The translations under genes were made by a program, and so were the position numbers. Positions 8,656 through 17,110 of a stretch of DNA of 64,000 nucleotides are shown here, piece by piece. The DNA is taken from the NCBI GenBank assembly GCA_023408075.1, contig JAEYKW010000046.1, positions 8,529 to 72,528 on the forward strand, in the 5' to 3' direction. The first letter of the stretch is position 1. Each line of letters starts with the position of its first letter. A model generated the notes under the pieces. It ran no database searches, had not been told where the DNA came from, and was given only the letters and a program-made list of their open reading frames with translations. The DNA is from Bacillota bacterium. Its GTDB lineage: Bacteria; Bacillota; Clostridia; Christensenellales; SZUA-584.

Positions 8656-8790
8656 GCTTGATAAAAAATCCCACCCTGTCATGCTGAGGAGCGTAGCGAC
8701 GTGAGCATCCCATGGCTAAACGCGTATAACATGGGATTTTTCGATCGCTTACGCTCACTCAAAATGACGTTTAGTACTTTGTCAGCAGCC
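8656..8790 (+). mobile_element. Hairpin repeat element, copy 2
   Basis: Begins gcttgataaaaaat and ends gtcagcagcct. The core 8678-8768 folds on itself: gtcatgctgaggagcgtagc pairs with gcttacgctcactcaaaatg near the far end, and atcccatg pairs with catgggat around a short loop. The same element, with the same ends, is at 44589-44753; decayed inverted copies are near 203 and 49151. It has no ORF, so if mobile it must be moved in trans. Lies in the gap before the SPFH gene's 3' end. Confidence 0.7.
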
Positions 8791-8791
8791 T

Positions 8792-8817
8792 GAACGGCGG
8801 TTTTAAAACCGCCGCTC
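8792..8817. repeat. 26-bp palindrome, right copy
   Basis: gaacggcggtttt plus aaaaccgccgctc, one base different from the left copy at 8629, and again followed by tgctt. On the minus strand it could also work as the hairpin ending the SPFH operon, but there is no clear T-tract. Confidence 0.8.
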
Positions 8818-8875
8818 TGCTTATTTTTCAGTCAATACCACGCACTCACGAGGAACGAGGTCATCACTTAAAAAC

Positions 8876-9850
8876 TTAGACGGTCGGGGTGCCGCAATCC
8901 GGGCAGAATTTGCTTGCGACCATCTTACGGCATTTGGGACAGAATTGGTCCCCGGTTGCTGCAGCTTGTGCCGCCGCTGGTTGGCTCGGCGCCGTACCCA
9001 TTGCGCCCGCCATCTGCTGCGCCATCTGCGCGCCCATCACCATTTGCGCGCCCATCGACGCAAAGCTGTTGTCGTTGGCGCCGGGTGTCGTGAAACTGTC
9101 CGCCATTTGAACGGTTGCATACTTGCCGACGTTGTTCACGAAGGCTTGGCCAGCCACACGCTCCGCCATTTGCTGTACTTCCGGCGGGTAGTTGATACTG
9201 AGGATATTCACGTCGTCCACACCCAAACCGAATTCTTGCAATTCCTTGTCGAGCTCAGCGCAAATGACTTTCCCCAATTTGCGGCTGTTTTGCTGCAAGC
9301 CGATGAGCGCGTTGACGTTGATGTTCTGCTCTCCGCCCAAAATAGCTTCCGCAACCACAGGATTCAACTCGCCCATGATGCGTTCTGAAATGTCCGAAAG
9401 CGAATAGGTATCCTTGACGCCTGCGACTTTATCGATGAACGTCTGATAATCGCGGAACTGCACAATCAGGTTGCCGTGGCAGCCAATGGGAATGCCCGAG
9501 GGAACCTCGGGAGTGGGAATCATGATACGTTGCCGGGTGCCCCATTGCAGCAAGAGCTGCTTGCTGTTGATGAAGTAGACCTCCGCACGCATTCCGGTGT
9601 CGCCGCGCAGGCTAAACCAGCCTTTGAGCGTGGAGAGGAAGGGAACGATATCGGTTGCAACATCGTAGCTGCCCGCGTTTTCAAAAACGCCTTCGATCAC
9701 GCCGTTCGCGAAAAAAATCGCTTTTTGTCCGGCTCGGATAACGAGCTTTGCGCCTTTTTTTATCTCCTTGGCAGGCCACTTGTAAAACAATATATCATCC
9801 CGAAACTCTTCCCATTCGATCGTATCCTTGCCTTGTCCAAACCATGCCAT
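8876..9850 (-). CDS. SPFH-domain protein with C-terminal zinc ribbon (YdjI-like)
   Basis: 324 residues. Residues about 20-240 resemble the SPFH/band-7 'virion core protein' type seen in Bacillus YdjI. Then comes a Met/Ala/Gln-rich low-complexity segment (about 255-300) and a final zinc ribbon, FCPKCRKM...FCPDCG. In Bacillus, YdjI scaffolds membrane-stress (PspA-type) factors at the membrane. It sits 23 nt downstream of the YdjG-like gene and is clearly in the same operon; no PspA-like gene is visible in the window. No signal peptide, so a cytosolic face of the membrane is expected. Confidence 0.85.
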   Translation of the reverse strand: MAWFGQGKDTIEWEEFRDDILFYKWPAKEIKKGAKLVIRAGQKAIFFANGVIEGVFENAGSYDVATDIVPFLSTLKGWFSLRGDTGMRAEVYFINSKQLLLQWGTRQRIMIPTPEVPSGIPIGCHGNLIVQFRDYQTFIDKVAGVKDTYSLSDISERIMGELNPVVAEAILGGEQNINVNALIGLQQNSRKLGKVICAELDKELQEFGLGVDDVNILSINYPPEVQQMAERVAGQAFVNNVGKYATVQMADSFTTPGANDNSFASMGAQMVMGAQMAQQMAGAMGTAPSQPAAAQAAATGDQFCPKCRKMVASKFCPDCGTPTV

Positions 9851-9873
9851 ATACTTTTCTCTCCCATTATTTT

Positions 9874-10971
9874 TTATTGGTATTCAAGAAAAAGATAAAC
9901 AACCCCCACGATAGCCGCAACCGCCAAAACAGTTGCAATCGCAATCTTGGCCGCGCTGTACGGCCGCTGCCCGTCTACCTTTCCCGTTTCGCCGTTGACG
10001 AAGTAACGATAGGTTTTCCCATTGTAAAAGAATGTGGATGCCCAGACCGGCAGCAACATGTGTTTGTACGTCACGTCCGTGTATTTCGCCTCAATGGAGG
10101 TTACGTCGGCTTCGTCGTACTGCTGCAGAATTTGATTTTTGGCCATCGAGCTAAGGACACTTTCCATGACGCTTTTTGCCCTTTCAAAAGCAGCATCTGC
10201 CTTAACTTTATACAACTCGGCATAATAACCGGACAAATATGCGGCTGAATAAGGCACCGTGTTCTCTACCGTATTAAAGGGCAGAATTTTCGCGATATCC
10301 TTTTCGCGATCAGAGGCGCAGATTTGAACGTCGTTAAATGTGTTGTCTACCACACCCGATACGTGGTGCCAATCAACCGTAGTATGTCTGTTTCCGTCCT
10401 TATCAGTCTCGGTTCGGGTGTCACCGCCTCGTCCTTGATAAAACGCGACAGCAGAAGCGTCATACGTCCAAAAAGGAAGGTACATACCGATGAGTGCGCT
10501 GCCCAAGCTAAACTTTTTTTTGAAATCATTGGGGGCGAACCAGATCGATTTTACCCATGCCTTAAATTTTTGAATGGCGTTATTTTTATCGATCTTGAAG
10601 GGGATAATCCCTTCGGGCGGAATCCCTGCCGCTTGCTTCACGGTAGCAATCTGCACAGACCCGCACATCGGGCAGGTTGTCGCGACCGCCATATCGTCGA
10701 ATGTGATTTCATAGCCGCAGTTCTGGCATTGCGCCACCGCAAGGCCCTCAAATGCAACGCTTTGCTGCTCACGCTGCGCATACTGGCTGAAATCATATTC
10801 CTTCACCCCGTTTGAAAGGGTTTCCATCGTGGCCGGCGCTTTACATGCCTCACAGCGGAAACTTTGGCTCTCGATGTCGTACTTAATTAAACCGCCGCAA
10901 TTTGGGCAGAGAAATGTTTGCGTGTTCACGTTTACCTTTTTCACATCGGTACTTGTTTCTGCCTGAATCAT
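9874..10971 (-). CDS. Zinc-ribbon membrane protein (YdjG-like, TFIIB-type finger)
   Basis: 365 residues, with GGGGAGG before the ATG. Two N-terminal zinc ribbons: FLCPNCGG...CEACK (about 19-42) and CQNCGYE...CPMCG (about 81-102). A long central region contains YLPFWTYDA. A single C-terminal transmembrane helix (about 340-362) follows NGETGKVDGQRPYS. This architecture matches Bacillus YdjG, partner of YdjI. First gene of a two-gene operon; a TATAAT box on the minus strand at 11030-11025 is a plausible -10. Confidence 0.82.
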   Translation of the reverse strand: MIQAETSTDVKKVNVNTQTFLCPNCGGLIKYDIESQSFRCEACKAPATMETLSNGVKEYDFSQYAQREQQSVAFEGLAVAQCQNCGYEITFDDMAVATTCPMCGSVQIATVKQAAGIPPEGIIPFKIDKNNAIQKFKAWVKSIWFAPNDFKKKFSLGSALIGMYLPFWTYDASAVAFYQGRGGDTRTETDKDGNRHTTVDWHHVSGVVDNTFNDVQICASDREKDIAKILPFNTVENTVPYSAAYLSGYYAELYKVKADAAFERAKSVMESVLSSMAKNQILQQYDEADVTSIEAKYTDVTYKHMLLPVWASTFFYNGKTYRYFVNGETGKVDGQRPYSAAKIAIATVLAVAAIVGVVYLFLEYQ

Positions 10972-11280
10972 GTTCCAGCCTCCCCTTGTTGTAGGTTTAT
11001 CGTTGCACTGTGATTTGTAAAACTATTATAGCATACTATATTCGACATTTATATACAAAGTTTAGCATCAAGCGCTTCTGGTTTTTGCATGTATCACCAT
11101 GAACGCATTATATATTGGAAAAAATGCAGAATGGGTTGTGTTATAATATGCATAGAAATATGAGGGCTCTAGCCAAGTCACAATTCCGACTGTGCGGAAT
11201 AAATACGAGATCAAACCGCAAAACTCATCATTGAAAAAATGAAAATCTTCGACCGGTTTTACAGAGGAAATATTCGACTA

Positions 11281-11320
11281 ACGACGGCGCATGTGGGAGC
11301 GTGGTATCGATGTTAAGAGT
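11281..11320 (+). pseudogene. Short relic resembling the 3' end of the RlmD-type gene
   Basis: The bases from acgacggcgcatgtgg to tcgatgtt closely follow the last codons of the rRNA methyltransferase at 3164-4489 (acgacgcatgtggagagcgt and on), with small indels that break the frame. Only about 40 bases are recognisable. It sits in the roughly 375-base gap before 11347, which otherwise shows a TATAAT-like box near 11144 and nothing else convincing. Confidence 0.35.
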
Positions 11321-11346
11321 ATAATTTCAATTCAGAGGGGATATAT

Positions 11347-12039
11347 ATGCGATTTCTTAAGACTGTTGTTTTGATAGCGCTGATCACCATCCTCTTGACA
11401 GGCTGTATTTTCGAGACATATTACAGTCGTGAATACGGCCATTTATCAAAATACGTATTGCGGGATGGCCAAATCACAATCGATAAAAACACGTATATGT
11501 TATGCAATTGGAATTACCCGAAATATCCGTCGTCCAATGCTGGAGATGAAGTTTTCTCTCGGATAGACGATCAGGATCAGGAGATGAGATATAATGGCAT
11601 ACTATATGAGCTTCATCAATTTTCCGATCGGTCATTTTTAATATATGTATATGAGGCGGATGCAGGTAGCGGCTGGGGTGGCTGCCGCGTCTTGCGTCGT
11701 AGCGATATAGACATGCCAGAGTTAACATACGAAAATGTCGATTCCCTTGAATCAGAAAACTTTGCTTGGAAAAGTCAGGATGAAGCTTTCATATATGAGT
11801 TGTTCGGTGCAATGAGTGATGAAGCGAATAATATAGAAAATGATGATATTATTCGTGAAAGTGAATATTACGACACAATCACATACCGCAATGATGACTG
11901 GCCTGATTTTTGTTTTCAGATTACCATAAGGTATGTTAAAGATGAGTATTTTGTATGGAGCGTGTTTTTGGGTGAAGGCAGCGCGTGGATAACCATGCCG
12001 CACAATTTGATTGAAAAGATTAAAGTGAAAAGCGAATAA
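11347..12039 (+). CDS. Lipoprotein of unknown function
   Basis: 230 residues; AGAGGGG before the ATG. Signal peptide with lipobox LLTGC (Cys20). The mature part is rich in Asp, Glu and aromatic residues and has no repeats or membrane segments. I do not recognise a family. It is more AT-rich than its neighbours. Immediately downstream lies a truncated SRPBCC gene, so this is probably a recombination-prone patch. Confidence 0.7.
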   Translation: MRFLKTVVLIALITILLTGCIFETYYSREYGHLSKYVLRDGQITIDKNTYMLCNWNYPKYPSSNAGDEVFSRIDDQDQEMRYNGILYELHQFSDRSFLIYVYEADAGSGWGGCRVLRRSDIDMPELTYENVDSLESENFAWKSQDEAFIYELFGAMSDEANNIENDDIIRESEYYDTITYRNDDWPDFCFQITIRYVKDEYFVWSVFLGEGSAWITMPHNLIEKIKVKSE

Positions 12040-12123
12040 ATAGAGTTGCTCCGCTTCGTTCCGAAAGTGATATATTTATGTAAATAAGTCTAAACTATAA
12101 CTTTTTTTTTGACGGAGGAAAGC

Positions 12124-12267
12124 ATGAAACAAATACAATTTTCAATTGAAATAAATGCCTCTAAAGAAAAGGTCTGGGCAACTCTTTGGGACGATAAGTC
12201 ATTTCGTGACTGGGCTAATATTATTGATGAAGGCACATATATGAAGGGCGTGTTGTGCGTGAAATGA
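12124..12267 (+). pseudogene. Truncated SRPBCC (AHSA1/START-like) protein
   Basis: Starts well (GACGGAGGAAAGC before the ATG) and reads MKQIQFSIEINASKEKVWAT, then LWDDKSFRDWANIIDEG. This is the N-terminal strand-helix of AHSA1-type SRPBCC domains (normally about 140 residues). The frame ends at TGA after 47 residues. An inverted repeat begins 17 bases later, which suggests that an insertion or deletion removed the rest. Function lost unless a micro-protein is made. Confidence 0.6.
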
Positions 12268-12283
12268 TATCTTGATAATCTGG

Positions 12284-12356
12284 GTGTCAAGGATGCTGGG
12301 ACTAATGTTTATCGAATCTTATTGCGAAGAATATTAGATTTCAGTGTCCTTGACAC
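12284..12356. repeat. 73-bp inverted-repeat element
   Basis: gtgtcaaggatgct (12284-12297) is answered by agtgtccttgacac (12343-12356), 12 of 14 positions pairing, with a partly pairing interior. It could be a small non-autonomous insertion or a structured RNA. It lies just after the stop of the broken SRPBCC gene and close to the 3' end of the minus-strand gene at 12397. Confidence 0.5.
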
Positions 12357-12396
12357 TTTCGGTTTGGCATACTGGGTGACTGCATGGTTTATGAAA

Positions 12397-13116
12397 TTAT
12401 TCCTGTTTATACGTGAGATCATATTTCGCATTGCTTTTTTCTCGCACTAAAAAGCTATCATAAGCCTTCCGGAGCTTTTTGTACTGGGATATGCACGCGA
12501 CTACCGATACTATGGCTAATCCGATTATGACAACAGAAGTTATGATAATTGCTACCACATTTGAGTGTGTAACTGCAATATACAGAAGAGTGCCCATTAC
12601 CAATATTGCGACGGCTAAAACAGACACGACCTTCTTTGCATAACTGAAATATTGATTGCCGAAATCACAAGGATTTGCAATAAAATCAACGTCTGAAACC
12701 ACATTTGGTTCAGTCGTAAAGACGGGTGACGACCATTCATTCGTTCTTCTATTATACCTTGAATTAGTAAAGGTCAGGCACACATCTGTGTCCTGCTGCA
12801 TATCGACAAGCAATTTCGCTCTTAAACGATACGCCTTAATGTTATTATACCAGTCCGAGTCGGTATTCAATAAAAATACATTGAATACGCCTTGGATAAC
12901 AATAGTAACGACATGGATAAATATCCATAAAGGCGTTCTGTTGCTCGTTGTGAGTTCCTGTTCGATTATAATTTCGTATTGTTTTTTTTCATCGATGTGA
13001 CAGGAAGCAACCGGAATGGTATCATCGGCGGCACAGCAAAGCGTCTTTGTTTCATTATTTATCCGTATTGACAGACAATCATCCGAAGCGATTTTCCCAT
13101 ATATATTAAGTAGCAT
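12397..13116 (-). CDS. Membrane protein of unknown function
   Basis: 239 residues. One hydrophobic segment near residues 66-82 (IFIHVVTIVIQGVFNVFLL) and two closely spaced ones near 163-210 (VLAVAILVMGTLLYIAV, then IIITSVVIIGLAIVSVVA) give about three membrane helices. Between them is a soluble domain of some 75 residues. The first 55 residues look like a beta-rich soluble domain. Not recognised as a named family. Its upstream side is the long gene-poor stretch 13117-13687. Confidence 0.65.
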   Translation of the reverse strand: MLLNIYGKIASDDCLSIRINNETKTLCCAADDTIPVASCHIDEKKQYEIIIEQELTTSNRTPLWIFIHVVTIVIQGVFNVFLLNTDSDWYNNIKAYRLRAKLLVDMQQDTDVCLTFTNSRYNRRTNEWSSPVFTTEPNVVSDVDFIANPCDFGNQYFSYAKKVVSVLAVAILVMGTLLYIAVTHSNVVAIIITSVVIIGLAIVSVVACISQYKKLRKAYDSFLVREKSNAKYDLTYKQE

Positions 13117-13687
13117 GAATCACCACTTACCCTATTCATATTTGGGTTAGTATTCGTCAATCTCCACTAATTCATGTATTGATTATTTGAAGGTTTATGT
13201 AAACAAGAGAAATTACTTGATGTGCAATGAAATTCCAAGATATTTTCCAATAATATCGGAATAAACCATCCTCGGGATTAGAATAGTTTTCCGGAGATTC
13301 GGATAACTGAGTGTAAACTGAGGAGGAAATCCAAAAAAGAGGGAGGAGAAGAGAATGATTATCAATCAGCTTGTTGAATTAGAAAATTAAAAATTGAAGG
13401 CATTACCTCAGCCAGAAGCGGCTTGAGTAACCCCCGGTCCTTATACTACAAACACAAAAAATCATATTAAATCTTTGAAACAGGCGTCTGAGTGGTGTTC
13501 TACCATCTGGACACTTTTCGTTCTAAAGATAAGATAATGGAGCTGTGAGTTGAACCCGCATGAAGCAAAAATTTTGTCGCTAAACGGAGGAGGATAAAAT
13601 CATGAGTAAACGGCATTTCATCCGGTGATCCGCAGGCTGTGGAAAAGGTTAATCAAGACACGATATACTGATTCACCAACATTTAAG
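13117..13687. other. Gene-poor stretch with abandoned ribosome sites
   Basis: No ORF of useful length. Two strong ribosome sites lead only into tiny frames: gggaggag before an 11-codon frame at about 13354, and ggaggagg before an 8-codon frame at about 13602. That pattern suggests remnants of gene starts left by deletions. AT-rich. No transposase similarity could be read. Confidence 0.35.
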
Positions 13688-13716
13688 TTGATAAAAATGG
13701 GAACTGCGCTTAAAAT
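13688..13716 (+). promoter_or_regulatory. Promoter of the SDR/sterol-reductase-like pair
   Basis: TTGATA (13688-13693), 17 nt, TAAAAT (13711-13716), about 75 nt before the SDR start. Confidence 0.5.
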
Positions 13717-13790
13717 AGAATTCGAACAGGTGACACAATTAATAATTCTTAAAAATCTTCTTTGTCCTTTTTAAAATGGGGTAATTTCTT

Positions 13791-14579
13791 ATGAAACTTA
13801 TACAATTTGCAGAAAAATACGGTCCGTATGCTCTGATTGCCGGAGGCTCCGACGGATTGGGCTACGCTTTTGCGGCGGGGCTTGCGCGGCGGGGATTGAA
13901 TCTGGTGCTGATGGCGCGTCAGGAAGACCGGCTCAAAGCGGCGGCGGCCCGGCTAAAAGACACATATCAAATCGATGTGATTTCCATCGCTGCGGATATG
14001 GCGGATTACGAAAATGTAAAACAATTGATTAGCGCTCTTGAGGTTTCCATTGGCTTGCTTGTTTACAATGCGGCTTTCGCGCCCATTGGTTTATTCGAAA
14101 ATACGAGCGAAGAGCATTTGGCGCTTGCCACGGCGGTCAATGTCAAAGCGCCGCTGCTGCTCACAAAGCTTTTATCCGCGTCGATGATAGAGCAAAAACG
14201 CGGCGGCATTGTGCTGATGTCATCTCTTGCCGGGGGGCAGGGCAGCCCGAACATTGCAGCCTATGCAGCCACAAAATCATTTAACGCCATTTTAGCCGAA
14301 GGCCTTTGGAAAGAATTAAGGCCGCACGGAATTGATGTGATTGTCTGCTGTGCCGGTGCCATTCTCACGCCCGGCTATCAGCAAGCTGAAAAAGCCAAAC
14401 AGGCGCCCGGAACGCTGGCAACCCATGAAGTCGCTGAACAAGCCTTGAATGCTTTGGGGAAAGGCCCGATTATCATACCCGGGGCCATCAATAAAGTCGG
14501 TCGGTTTGTACTGACCAGGCTTTTAAGCCGAAAAGCCGCTATTGCTACGATGTCGAAAAACACCGGAGGTTTGTCATGA
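13791..14579 (+). CDS. Short-chain dehydrogenase/reductase
   Basis: 262 residues. Rossmann glycine motif near residue 17 in a variant form (GGSDGLGYAFA), VYNAAFAP in place of the usual NNAG, Ser in VLMSSLAG, and the YxxxK pair in YAATKSF. NADP is the likelier cofactor because Arg follows the second strand (LVLMARQ). The last four bases overlap the start of the sterol-reductase-like gene (ATGA), so the two are translationally coupled. I infer that they act on the same lipid-like substrate; the substrate itself is unknown. Confidence 0.88.
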   Translation: MKLIQFAEKYGPYALIAGGSDGLGYAFAAGLARRGLNLVLMARQEDRLKAAAARLKDTYQIDVISIAADMADYENVKQLISALEVSIGLLVYNAAFAPIGLFENTSEEHLALATAVNVKAPLLLTKLLSASMIEQKRGGIVLMSSLAGGQGSPNIAAYAATKSFNAILAEGLWKELRPHGIDVIVCCAGAILTPGYQQAEKAKQAPGTLATHEVAEQALNALGKGPIIIPGAINKVGRFVLTRLLSRKAAIATMSKNTGGLS

Positions 14580-15652
14580 CGTTGTTTTCAGGTTTGATCA
14601 CCCCGCTCATCGCATACGCAATGATTACTCTTTTACATATCATCATTCCGGTGAAAAGAATGAAGGGATATGTCAAAAATGAAATCACAGGCGAAGTCAT
14701 GAATTACAGAACCAACGGAAAATTTGTTCTTTTGGCGAGTATTCTCATTTGGTTTCTGCTTGGTTTTTTTGATATCGTGCCATACTTATGGTTGTATGAA
14801 ACCCGATGGCTGGGCCTTATCGGCGCGGTTGTGATCGGATTGGTCTATTCTTTTTACATTGTTCTCAAACACCCGTCTACGGGCAAATCTTTCTTTGCTG
14901 ATTTTTGGTATGGCAGGGTTAAAGACGCGCAGATTAAAGACGGCTTCATTGATGCAAAAATGTGGTTTTACTTAATCGGCGCGGTGATGCTTCAATTGAA
15001 CGTGCTTTCTTTTGCGGCATATCATATCATGAATGTCCCGCATATTAACTATGGTTTTCTTCTCGGCTGCGCCATGCTCACATGGTTTTGCTTTGATTAT
15101 CTGATATTTGAAAAGATCCATCTTTGGACATACGATTTTATCGCGGAGCGCGTCGGATTCAAATTGGGGTTTGGCTGTCTTGCGTTCTACCCATATTTCT
15201 ATTCTGTCTCACTCTGGTTTACTGCGCATCTTCCGAATCCCGGTCATCCCGTATGGCTGACAATACTCTTTGGCGCGCTTTTCCTCTGCGGCTGGGTGCT
15301 GACGCGCGGCGCAAATATGCAAAAGTACTTCTTTAAAATTGCGCCCGACAAGAAATTTCTTTGGATAAAGCCTGAAGTGCTCAGCGACGGTCACTTAAGC
15401 CTGCTGGCCAATGGCTACTGGGGCGCAAGCCGCCACATCAACTATCTTGGCGAGATTATTCAGGCGATCGCCGTGGCTCTGGCCTCCGGCTACGCCGGGA
15501 TATGGATGGTGTGGCTGTATCCGGCTTACTATATCGGTCTTATGATTTCGCGCCAGGCCGATGACGACAAGGTTTGCAGGGCGAAATACGGAGAGCTTTG
15601 GGATGAATACACCAGAAAAGTGAAATACAAGATTATTCCATTTATATATTGA
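14576..15652 (+). CDS. ERG4/ERG24 sterol reductase-family membrane protein
   Basis: 358 residues with about eight hydrophobic segments. The C-terminal third matches the ERG4/ERG24 (C14/C24 sterol reductase, lamin B receptor) family: YWGASRHINYLGEI corresponds to the conserved W-G-x-x-R-H-x-N-Y-x-G block, and KYGELWDEYTRKVKYKIIP to the final K-Y-G-x-x-W-x-x-Y block, ending PFIY. The family uses NADPH to reduce sterol double bonds and is related to isoprenylcysteine methyltransferases. Start at the ATG overlapping the SDR stop. Sterols are not expected in Clostridia, so a hopanoid-like or imported sterol substrate is possible. Confidence 0.82.
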   Translation: MTLFSGLITPLIAYAMITLLHIIIPVKRMKGYVKNEITGEVMNYRTNGKFVLLASILIWFLLGFFDIVPYLWLYETRWLGLIGAVVIGLVYSFYIVLKHPSTGKSFFADFWYGRVKDAQIKDGFIDAKMWFYLIGAVMLQLNVLSFAAYHIMNVPHINYGFLLGCAMLTWFCFDYLIFEKIHLWTYDFIAERVGFKLGFGCLAFYPYFYSVSLWFTAHLPNPGHPVWLTILFGALFLCGWVLTRGANMQKYFFKIAPDKKFLWIKPEVLSDGHLSLLANGYWGASRHINYLGEIIQAIAVALASGYAGIWMVWLYPAYYIGLMISRQADDDKVCRAKYGELWDEYTRKVKYKIIPFIY

Positions 15653-15739
15653 GTGCGGGTGGGATAATAACTGCAGTCGGAGCATAATAAATTAAAACGT
15701 TACAAGGTCTATTTCGGTAAAACAAGGAGGCAGGATATC

Positions 15740-15982
15740 ATGGACGAAGAAAAGAAAAAAGAAGAGTATAAGGTGAGCGGCGAAGACCTGATGGCAAAGA
15801 TCAAAGCCATCATTCGGGAAGGCAACGCGAGAAAGGTGACGATTAAGGATAAGGATGATAAGGAGATACTCAGCTTTCCGCTGACCGTCGGCGTGGTGGG
15901 TATCGCATTAGCTCCTGTTTTTGCAGCCATTGCAACGATCACGGCGTTGGTTACAGAATGTACAATTGTCGTTGAACGGTAA
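15740..15982 (+). CDS. DUF4342 family protein
   Basis: 80 residues, AAGGAGG upstream. Basic first half (LMAKIKAIIREGNARKVTIK), a short strand (ILSFPLTVGVVG) and a hydrophobic helix (APVFAAIATITALVT). This is the DUF4342 pattern, often found near proteins with UBA-like or envelope roles; no function is known to me. It stands alone between the sterol-reductase-like gene and a group II intron relic. Confidence 0.75.
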   Translation: MDEEKKKEEYKVSGEDLMAKIKAIIREGNARKVTIKDKDDKEILSFPLTVGVVGIALAPVFAAIATITALVTECTIVVER

Positions 15983-16026
15983 AAATATCTTCGCAAATCT
16001 ATATTCATCAACTTTTGAGGAATAGG

Positions 16027-16260
16027 TCGGCTAAGGCTTTCAAGGGAAGTATTGGCTGCCAACCCGAAAGGAACTGTTTGGCAGCGCCGAGAGTGGAGCT
16101 TAAGGAAAAAGGTCAGGAGTGCTGAGCAAACGTACTGGATGGCGTGAAGGAAACCGCTCTGTTTATTCCGCTGAACCGCCGTATGAGGGACTGTATGAAC
16201 GGCGGTGTGAGAGGACGGAGTTAGACACCCATCCCCCTCAATTTCGGTCAGGGTGGTTGG
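16027..16260 (+). mobile_element. Decayed 3' part of a group II intron
   Basis: The segment gaaccgccgta...aacggcggtgtgagagg (about 16172-16214) has the flanks of bacterial group II intron domain V (a GAACCGCCGTA stem paired to ACGGYGG and followed by TGTGAGAGG). The inner stem is degenerate (gagggact). Upstream bases with several short stems fit domains III-IV, and the downstream 30 bases fit a worn domain VI. There is no reverse transcriptase. The 5' boundary is uncertain. Confidence 0.42.
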
Positions 16261-16276
16261 GTTCTTGCAAGTAAAA

Positions 16277-17107
16277 TCATTGCCATGAAATTTGCAAGGG
16301 TTCTCGGTCTACCAGTCTCTTGAAAGAATAGACTGGATACCCGGCAAGCAGCGCGCCTGTAACGATTTTGTTTTTGGAGAGCTTTAATAGCTTAAGCAGT
16401 GGCTCGTACTCAGTTGCGGCGCAATACTCGAACAAGCCGGACCAGCAAGTGCCAAGCCCCAACGCTGGAGCATAGAGCTGGGCATATGCGAGTGCGAAAT
16501 GTGTGTTGTCCCGGCCGAGAGCGAAACGGTCCTTATCCGCTGTGGCGATGACTAGGCAGGGCGCATCCCTCAGAATAGTGTCCTTGCCATTTTTGAGGTA
16601 ACGGCGGATCGTATTGGAGGTGTTTTTTGACCATGGAGATTTCCCTAAAGCTCCGTGCTTTAAATCTTCCTCTGCCCAATCCGCTATCACCGCTGCAATC
16701 TCTTTTAAAGTAGCCGGATCATCAATAACATGGTAAGAGACTCCTTGTGAATTGCAGGCCGTTGGCGCGAAGCGGGCAATATCGAGGAGTTCACGGATGA
16801 TCTCGCGCGGCACATGCTTCTTTTTAAAAGAACGGACGGACCGCCGTGATCGAAGAAAACGAGCCGCCGTATCGGCATCCGGTACCGATACGTTTTCAAG
16901 CAAGACCTGTTTTTCAAGCGGAGCCAGCTTGTGATCTAATGAGCCGTTTGGACAAACGGCTACGCAATGCCCGCAGACAATGCAGAGATTATTGACAACC
17001 TCCGGACCTTGTTCTCCCAGACCAAGAGTACCCCTGCAGACATTTACGCAAAGTCCGCACTTTGTGCATTTATCCTGATTCACCTGAATTAAGTTCTCTG
17101 ATGTCAT
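16277..17107 (-). CDS. Ferredoxin-nitroreductase fusion
   Basis: 276 residues. Residues 9-60 are a two-cluster ferredoxin: CTKCGLCVNVC and CIVCGHCVAVCP, two 4Fe-4S sites. From about residue 82 a nitroreductase fold: RFLRSRRSVRSFKKK is the FMN-binding start, and FAPTACNSQG, a shortened central region and LGTCWSGLFEY follow. Such fusions reduce substrates with electrons from ferredoxin in anaerobes. Last gene of the WYL-controlled operon, 3 nt after the SnoaL-like gene. Substrate unknown; xenobiotic or quinone-like compounds are possible. Confidence 0.9.
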   Translation of the reverse strand: MTSENLIQVNQDKCTKCGLCVNVCRGTLGLGEQGPEVVNNLCIVCGHCVAVCPNGSLDHKLAPLEKQVLLENVSVPDADTAARFLRSRRSVRSFKKKHVPREIIRELLDIARFAPTACNSQGVSYHVIDDPATLKEIAAVIADWAEEDLKHGALGKSPWSKNTSNTIRRYLKNGKDTILRDAPCLVIATADKDRFALGRDNTHFALAYAQLYAPALGLGTCWSGLFEYCAATEYEPLLKLLKLSKNKIVTGALLAGYPVYSFKRLVDREPLQISWQ

Positions 17108-17110
17108 TTT

